Of a DNA stretch of 64,000 nt, positions 58,087 through 64,000 are shown one piece after another; the stretch's first letter is position 1, and each line of letters opens with the position of its first letter. The position numbers and the translations under genes are program-made. The stretch spans positions 2,344,916-2,408,915 of the forward strand of contig KI301992.1 in NCBI GenBank assembly GCA_000471045.1, in the 5' to 3' direction. Source of the stretch: an actinobacterium LLX17 (GTDB lineage: Bacteria > Actinomycetota > Actinomycetes > Propionibacteriales > Nocardioidaceae). Below the pieces are notes generated by a model. The model saw only the letters and a program-made list of their open reading frames with translations. It made no database searches and had not been told where the DNA came from.

Positions 58087-58713
58087 CTAGTCGTCGGATG
58101 GTCGTCCCATCGCGCCGACGGGCCGACCCGCCAGCACGCGCACGAGCTGCTCGAGCCGCAGGTCCTCGTGCTCGGGGTGCGCGTGCACCACCGCGGTGAT
58201 GGCCTCGCCGTCCAGCAGGTGCACGATCGACAGCACGAGGGCGTCGCGCTCCGGCGGGGTCAGGTCAGCGCCGATGGGGATCGTGCGCCCCAGGGCGAGG
58301 ATCTCCTCGTGGTACCGCGCGGCCATCGGGGCCAGGCGCTCGCGCAGGTCGGCGTCGGTGCGCGCGGCGACCAGCAACTCGTACCAGGCGGCGTTGACCG
58401 GCGCACGGCACGCGGCGCGCAGCAGCCGCAGGCAGTCGGCGACCGAGACGTCGGCGAGAGCCTCCAGGCCCGCACGGAAGCCGACGAACTGCCGGGCGCG
58501 GACCTCGTCGGCGGCGGCCACCACGACGTCGAGCCGCGTGTCGAAGTGCCGGAACACACCACCGGCCGAGACGCCGGAACGCCGGCAGATCTCGCCGGTC
58601 GTGGTGCGGGCGTACCCGACCTCGGCCAGCGCCTCGACCGCGGCGTCGACCACGGCACGGGTGGTCGCCTCCCGGCGCTCCGCCTGGGTGCGGCGTGGTC
58701 GGGTGGCGGTCAC
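58087..58713 (-). CDS. TetR-family transcription regulator
   Basis: This 208-residue protein has the N-terminal helix-turn-helix ARTTTGEICRRSGVSAGGVFRHF in a TetR frame preceded by a basic arm (RPRRTQAERREATT). The ligand domain is helical and not diagnostic. It lies 5 bp after the deacylase-like gene in the same direction. A 26-bp palindrome stands before that gene, so it is likely the repressor of the pair and of itself. Confidence 0.9.
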   Translation of the reverse strand: MTATRPRRTQAERREATTRAVVDAAVEALAEVGYARTTTGEICRRSGVSAGGVFRHFDTRLDVVVAAADEVRARQFVGFRAGLEALADVSVADCLRLLRAACRAPVNAAWYELLVAARTDADLRERLAPMAARYHEEILALGRTIPIGADLTPPERDALVLSIVHLLDGEAITAVVHAHPEHEDLRLEQLVRVLAGRPVGAMGRPSDD

Positions 58714-58718
58714 GGCCC

Positions 58719-60542
58719 CTACGGTGCCACCTGCAGCTCCATGGTCCCGAGCGCAGGGTCCCCGACCCGACGCTGGACCGGCGACACCGTGCCGGCCGGC
58801 TCGCCCGCTCGCAGGAAGCGACCGGTGCGCATCGTCCGTCCGTAACCATCGGCGAACTCGCCGTGCTCGTAGACGACCTCGCCCGAGACGACGGTGGCCG
58901 AGACAGCCGCGTCATTGCGGTTGACCATGCGCCGCATGCCGCCGAACTCGGGCATCTCGGCCTCGTGGTAGTCGTCGACGTCGGCCCCGAGCCCCGCCGG
59001 GTCGACCACGACCAGGTCGGCGCGGTCGCCGAGGCGCAGGTGTCCGGCGTCGATCCCGTAGAAGTCACCGAGCTCGCCGGTCAGCTTGTGCACCGCCTGC
59101 TCCACCGACAAGAAGGGCTTCGGGTTCGACTGGGCATCCTTGACGCGGCGCAGCAGGCGGATGCCGAAGTTGTAGAACGCCATGTTGCGCAGGTGGGCGC
59201 CGGCGTCGGAGAAGCCGATCGTCACACCGTGGCGGGCGATGAGCTTGTCCTGGATCTCCGGCCGGGCGTTGGCGATGTTGGTCTTCCAGCGCAGCTTCGT
59301 GCCGTGCTCGACGACGAGGTCGAGGAAGCAGTCGACCGGGTGGACGCCGCGCTGCCGGGCCACCTCGCCGATGTGCATCCCGACCAGCTCGGCCTCGGGG
59401 CACTCGGTGATCTCGGCGTCGTCGAAGTCGCGGTGCCACACGCGCGGCGAGAAGCGCTTGTCGAAGTCGCGGCGGAACCAGCGGCGGTAGGCCTCGTCGC
59501 TCAGCAGGTCGTTACGCCCCATCTCCTCACGCAGGTGCAGAGCCTCGCGGCCGGAGCCGAACTCCTCGAACACCACGAGGTCGATGCCGTCGGCCCAGAC
59601 CCGGAAGGTGGTGGGCAGGTGCTGCCAGACGAACCGGCCGCGGCCCAGCTTGTTCGCCAGGAACGCCAGCGGCGCGAAGATGTGCTGCACCCACGGCTCG
59701 GCCTTGGTGTCGGCCGCGGCGAGCAGCGAGACCCGCAGCGAGCGGCGGAACAGGCCCGTCGACGTGGCGAGGTAGAAGCCGACGTCGTACTTCTTGTTGA
59801 GGTTCGGCACGCCCTGCAGCACGCGATCGCGGCGCCGCAGCACCCGGCTGATGCGCCGGAACTCCTTCCAGCTGGAGTAGGTCGACGGCAGCGAGCGCGA
59901 ACGGTAGCGGTCGCCGTCGAGCTTGTCCCAGGGGTTGGTCATGGTCGAGATGCCGAGGAAGCCGGCGTCGAGCGCAGCCTCGAGGCGCCGCTCGATCTCG
60001 CGCATCTCGCCCTTCGAGGCGGAGTGGTCCGGGTCGGTCGAGCGGCCCAGTCCCATGACGCTGGCGCGCACGTCGGAGTGCCCCAGGAACGACGCGACGT
60101 GGGGGCCGAGCGGCAGGCGCTCGAGCGCCTCGACCCACTCGGCGGGGTCGCTCCAGGTGCGGGCCTCCTCGAGCGCCGCCAGCACGTGGGTGCGCGGCAG
60201 AGCCTCCACCCGACTGAACAGGTCGGCGGCGTCGAGGGCACTGGAGTACACGGTGGAGAGCGAGCAGTTGCCGACCAGCACGGTCGTGACCCCGTGGCGG
60301 ACCGACTCGCTCAGTCCGGGCGCCACCTGCAGCTCGGCGTCGTAGTGCGTGTGCGTGTCGACGAAGCCGGGCGTGACCCACTGGCCCGTGGCGTCGACCA
60401 CGCGGGTGTCGGGACCGATCTCGAGGTCGGTCCCGAGGGCGACGACCCGCCCGGCGCGGACCCCCAGGTCGGTGCGGACGCCCGGTGCGCCGGTGCCGTC
60501 GAAGACGGTGCCGCCGCGGACGACGAGGTCGAGCTGCTCCAT
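58719..60542 (-). CDS. Amidohydrolase, N-acyl-D-amino-acid deacylase family
   Basis: This 607-residue protein has the metal HxH in VTPGFVDTHTHYDAEL, the family Cys in VTTVLVGNCSLS, GFLGISTMTNPWDKL, a late metal region IGFSDAGAHLRNMAF, and a C-terminal LRLGDRADLVVVDPAGLG. It belongs to the D-aminoacylase-like amidohydrolases common in actinobacteria; the true substrate is often unknown. An AGGAGG ribosome site precedes the ATG. It is the first gene of an operon with TetR, under a palindromic operator. Confidence 0.88.
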   Translation of the reverse strand: MEQLDLVVRGGTVFDGTGAPGVRTDLGVRAGRVVALGTDLEIGPDTRVVDATGQWVTPGFVDTHTHYDAELQVAPGLSESVRHGVTTVLVGNCSLSTVYSSALDAADLFSRVEALPRTHVLAALEEARTWSDPAEWVEALERLPLGPHVASFLGHSDVRASVMGLGRSTDPDHSASKGEMREIERRLEAALDAGFLGISTMTNPWDKLDGDRYRSRSLPSTYSSWKEFRRISRVLRRRDRVLQGVPNLNKKYDVGFYLATSTGLFRRSLRVSLLAAADTKAEPWVQHIFAPLAFLANKLGRGRFVWQHLPTTFRVWADGIDLVVFEEFGSGREALHLREEMGRNDLLSDEAYRRWFRRDFDKRFSPRVWHRDFDDAEITECPEAELVGMHIGEVARQRGVHPVDCFLDLVVEHGTKLRWKTNIANARPEIQDKLIARHGVTIGFSDAGAHLRNMAFYNFGIRLLRRVKDAQSNPKPFLSVEQAVHKLTGELGDFYGIDAGHLRLGDRADLVVVDPAGLGADVDDYHEAEMPEFGGMRRMVNRNDAAVSATVVSGEVVYEHGEFADGYGRTMRTGRFLRAGEPAGTVSPVQRRVGDPALGTMELQVAP

Positions 60543-60570
60543 GGTGACCCTCCTGTGGTGTGAGTCACAA

Positions 60571-60596
60571 ACATAGAGAGTGATCGCTCTTTATGT
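60571..60596. promoter_or_regulatory. 26-bp palindromic operator, TetR type
   Basis: On the minus strand it reads ACATAAAGAGCGA followed by TCACTCTCTATGT; 11 of 13 positions are symmetric. It lies 29-54 bp before the deacylase ATG and includes the TAA stop codon of the pab gene (60591-60593). A perfect TGTGAGTCACA lies beside it (60559-60569). It is the natural target of the TetR protein two genes downstream. Confidence 0.7.
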
Positions 60597-63306
60597 CCAG
60601 AGGAAGTTCTCGAGCATGTCGTGGCCGCGGTGCGTGAGGATCGACTCCGGATGCATCTGCACACCCTCGACCGGGTGTGAGCGGTGGCGCAGGCCCATGA
60701 CCACGCCCGAGGCCGTGCGTGCCGTGACCTCGAGAACCGGCGGCAACGAGGCCTCGACCGCGACCAGCGAGTGGTAGCGCGCGCAGGTGAGCGGACTGGG
60801 CAGGCCTGCCAGCACGCCGCGCCCGTCGTGGTGGACGAGCGAGGGCTTGCCGTGCACGACCTCGGAGGCCCGCTCGACCCGTCCGCCGTACACCTCGGCG
60901 ATGACCTGATGCCCGAGGCACACGCCGAGCGTGGGGGTGGTGGGACCGAGGCGTCGGACCAGCTCGGCGCTGATGCCGGCCTCGGCCGGGGTGCCTGGAC
61001 CGGGCGAGATGACGAGGTGGGTGATGTCGCCCGACTCACGCAACGCCACCAGCTCACCGACGTCGGCAGCGTCGTTGCGCACCACCGTGGCCTGCCCGCC
61101 CAGCTCGCCCACGTACTGCACCAGGTTGTAGACGAACGAGTCGTAGTTGTCGACGAACAGCACCCGCGGTCGCCCGTCGCGCCGGTCCTCCTGCCCCGGG
61201 ACGGTGACCGTTCCACCGTGTGCGTGCTCAGAAGGGGGAGGCCCCACCGCCCAGCGGGCGGCGAAGGGGCCCGCCGGCCAGGTGCCGACACCGGCGACCT
61301 CGCTGACCGGCACGACACCCCGCAGGGCGTTGGTGACGAAGACCTCCGAGGCCGTCGTGAGGTCGGCCGTGGTGAGCCGGTGCTGGTACACCGGGATGCC
61401 GTCGGCGGCCAGCGCGTCGACGACCCGGGCCCGCATCGTGCCCGGCAGGATGCGCCCGTCGAGCGGCGGCGTGTGCACACCGTCGTCGCGCACCACGAAC
61501 ACCGAGGCCCGCGCTGTCTCGAGCACCGACCCGTCGTCGTCGACGAGCAGGAGGTCACGTCCCGGAAGGTGCGGGCCGAGCGCCTCGCGGTCGACCCACT
61601 TGTGTGCACCCCAGCCCCCCGGGACGACCCGGACGTCGAGCCGCCACGGCCCCGGCTCGGGGGTCACCGGCGCCACGACCATCGAGACGTCGACGTCTCC
61701 CCCCAAGTCAACGCTGCGCGGCACGGCGTCGATGCGGAGCCGGTGCGTGCCGCTGAGCCCACGCACCTTGCGCGCCACGGCCGACTCCAGGCCGGCGCGG
61801 ACGGTCGTGTCGTAGAGGGCCCGGACGCTGGCGTCGAGCCGGGCCAGGTGCTGGTCGAGGTCGACCGGTCGGCCGTCGAGCACCAGCACGGTCTCGAACA
61901 CTCCGCCGGCCGGTGCGCGCCGGGCCGTGACGCGCGCCGTCGACTCAGGGCGTGTGGGCACGGGAGGTGCGGGCTCGGTAGGGGCTGCCCAGGCCCCGAG
62001 TCGCCCACCCACCGCCTCGACGAGGGGTCGCGCCTTCACCACGCACTCGGCGTGCTCACCCTCGGGCGTCGAGTCGGCCACGACACCACCGCCCACACCG
62101 AGCCACGCGCGCCAGCGGTCGGGGCCGGTGCGGGCGAACTCGAAGGTGCGGATGACGACGTTCAGCTCGAGCCCGGCGCGCGGCCCGACGTGACCGATGG
62201 CGCCGGTGTACGCCTCGCGCCCCGTGGCCTCCAGCGCGGTGACGATCTCGAGCGCGCGCACCTTGGGGGCGCCGGTGACAGATCCGGGCGGGAAGGTGGC
62301 CCGCAGCAGGTCACCGTCGTCGAGCCCTGGCCGCAGGTGCCCGACGACGTCGGAGACGAGGTGCCAGACGGCGTGCCGCTCGACGCGGACCATGGCCGGC
62401 ACCCGCACCGAGCCCGGGGTGCACACCCGCCCGAGGTCGTTGCGCATGAGGTCGACGATCATGACGTTCTCGGCGCGGTCCTTGGCCGAGGCGGCGAGCT
62501 CCGCGGGGTCGGCGTCGAGCGGAGCCGTGCCCTTGATCGGCGACGTCAGCACCTCACGACCGGTGCGGCGCAGGAAGAGCTCGGGCGAGAAGCTAACCAC
62601 CGCGCCGCCGTCCCACGACACGTAGGCCGCGTACGCCGGCGCGAGCGCCTCGACCCCGGCGCAGAACACGTCGAGCGGGTCGCCCTCCAGATCGCCGTCG
62701 AGCCGCATGCAGAGATTGGCCTGGAAGATGTCACCCGCGTGCACGTGCTCGACGACCGACGCGACCGCGTCACGGTGACCGTTCGGACCGGGGGTGGGGG
62801 TGAGCTCACCCAGCACGTGCGGTCGAACCTCAGCGGGCCCAGTGAGGCCGGGCAGCAGGTCGGGCAGCAGGTCGTCGAGCCAGTCGCGGAGCGCCTCGGG
62901 ACCGGCGAGTCCCTCCGCCCACCAGGTGCCGTCGACGAGCCGCAGCACGTGGTCGTACCAGCCGACGACGTGGTCGCGCTGCGGCACGGGGCGGCGGTGC
63001 GGCTCGGGGAGCCGCTCGACCCGGTGCCGGAGGCGGTGGCCCCAGAGCCCGATCCAGCCCCCACCCACGGTGCCATCTGCTGGGCCGTCAACCGGACCGT
63101 CGGCTGGACCGATCGACACCCCGAGGTCGAAGGGATCGTCGTCGACCCCCAGCTCGAGCGTGGGCTGCATCGCGACCAGCGCCTCGCCCTGGTGCCAGGC
63201 GCCCACGAGCGCGACGAGCCGGGGTCGGTGGCGCAGTGCCCGCAGCACGTCGACCGGGCGCAGCGCGAGGTCGAGCCGGAGCCGGGCGACCTCGGGGAGG
63301 CCGGTC

Positions 63307-63332
<26 letters not shown>
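60591..63332 (-). CDS. PabB-PabC-PabA triple fusion (aminodeoxychorismate synthase and lyase)
   Basis: This protein of about 913 residues has three enzymes in order. Residues 1-450 are PabB-like chorismate-binding: SPIKGTAPLDADP, DLMRNDLGRVC, FPPGSVTGAPKVRALEIV. About 480-710 is a PLP class IV lyase (PabC): FETVLVLDGRPVDLDQHLARL, Lys in GGWGAHKWVDRE. About 730-913 is a glutamine amidotransferase (PabA): VDNYDSFVYNLVQYV, Cys in LGVCLGHQ, His/Glu in GVQMHPES. Together they would make p-aminobenzoate from chorismate and glutamine for folate. The ATG at 63332 overlaps the dnaX end by 26 nt; GTG 63356 is possible. Confidence 0.92.

Positions 63333-64000
<668 letters not shown>

Overview
The window is about 70% GC, densely packed, and rich in leaderless genes. 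It carries WhiB, DUF222/HNH, monomeric isocitrate dehydrogenase, a DnaX with a long Glu/Pro-rich tail, and a block of genes in the same order as Mycobacterium tuberculosis Rv3667-Rv3683. This points to a chromosome of a high-GC actinobacterium. Codon use and gene order suggest Nocardioidaceae (Aeromicrobium or Nocardioides-like); that placement is inference.

Region 1 (1-11471) is a surface-glycan or glycolipid cluster, mostly on the minus strand. It has two FkbM-type methyltransferases, four other SAM methyltransferases, two glycosyltransferases, a left-handed beta-helix acyltransferase, an SGNH hydrolase, and a ketoreductase/acyl-ligase/acyl-carrier-protein trio that could supply an acyl group. 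Two junctions inside it carry tandem-duplicated start modules that encode chains of tiny ATGA-overlapping ORFs. These are the most unusual structures in the window.

Region 2 (11547-25946) is mainly metabolic. It holds guaB1, a DUF222-HNH nuclease, a DUF1801 protein, a biotin uptake locus (bioQ divergent from bioY-bioM-bioN, with two tandem TGAAC-N3-GTTCA operators), monomeric icd, and an acetate module. The acetate module is LytS/LytR sensor-regulator, a small membrane protein, a sodium/acetate symporter, and acs with a Crp-like site at its promoter.

Region 3 (25999-38971) matches the mycobacterial marP-nth-crp-RidA-ArsA/Get3 pair-whiB4-ponA2-YqeY block. It contains stress-linked envelope functions: a MarP protease, a TlpA thioredoxin, CoA-type Nudix enzymes, endonuclease III, Crp, two ArsA-family ATPases, WhiB and a class A PBP.

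Region 4 (39011-43483) looks like an insertion in that backbone: an ABC-2 exporter, an alpha/beta hydrolase and a DesK/NarL-type two-component pair. The backbone then resumes with a metallophosphoesterase and tRNA-Pro(CGG), which is followed by a strong terminator.

Region 5 (44741-54003) holds membrane proteins, a class III nucleotide cyclase with unusual substrate residues, a quinone oxidoreductase, a lytic transglycosylase, acetoacetyl-CoA synthetase, a two-domain septum-formation-like lipoprotein and a phospholipase D-family enzyme.

Region 6 (54068-64000) is lysC-asd, a probably frameshifted gene, a lipoprotein, recR, a TetR/D-aminoacylase-like operon with a 26-bp palindromic operator, a triple PabB-PabC-PabA fusion, and the C-terminal end of dnaX. 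At least fifteen genes have a TANNNT hexamer exactly 6 or 7 nt before the start codon, so leaderless transcription is the common mode here and was used to choose several starts.
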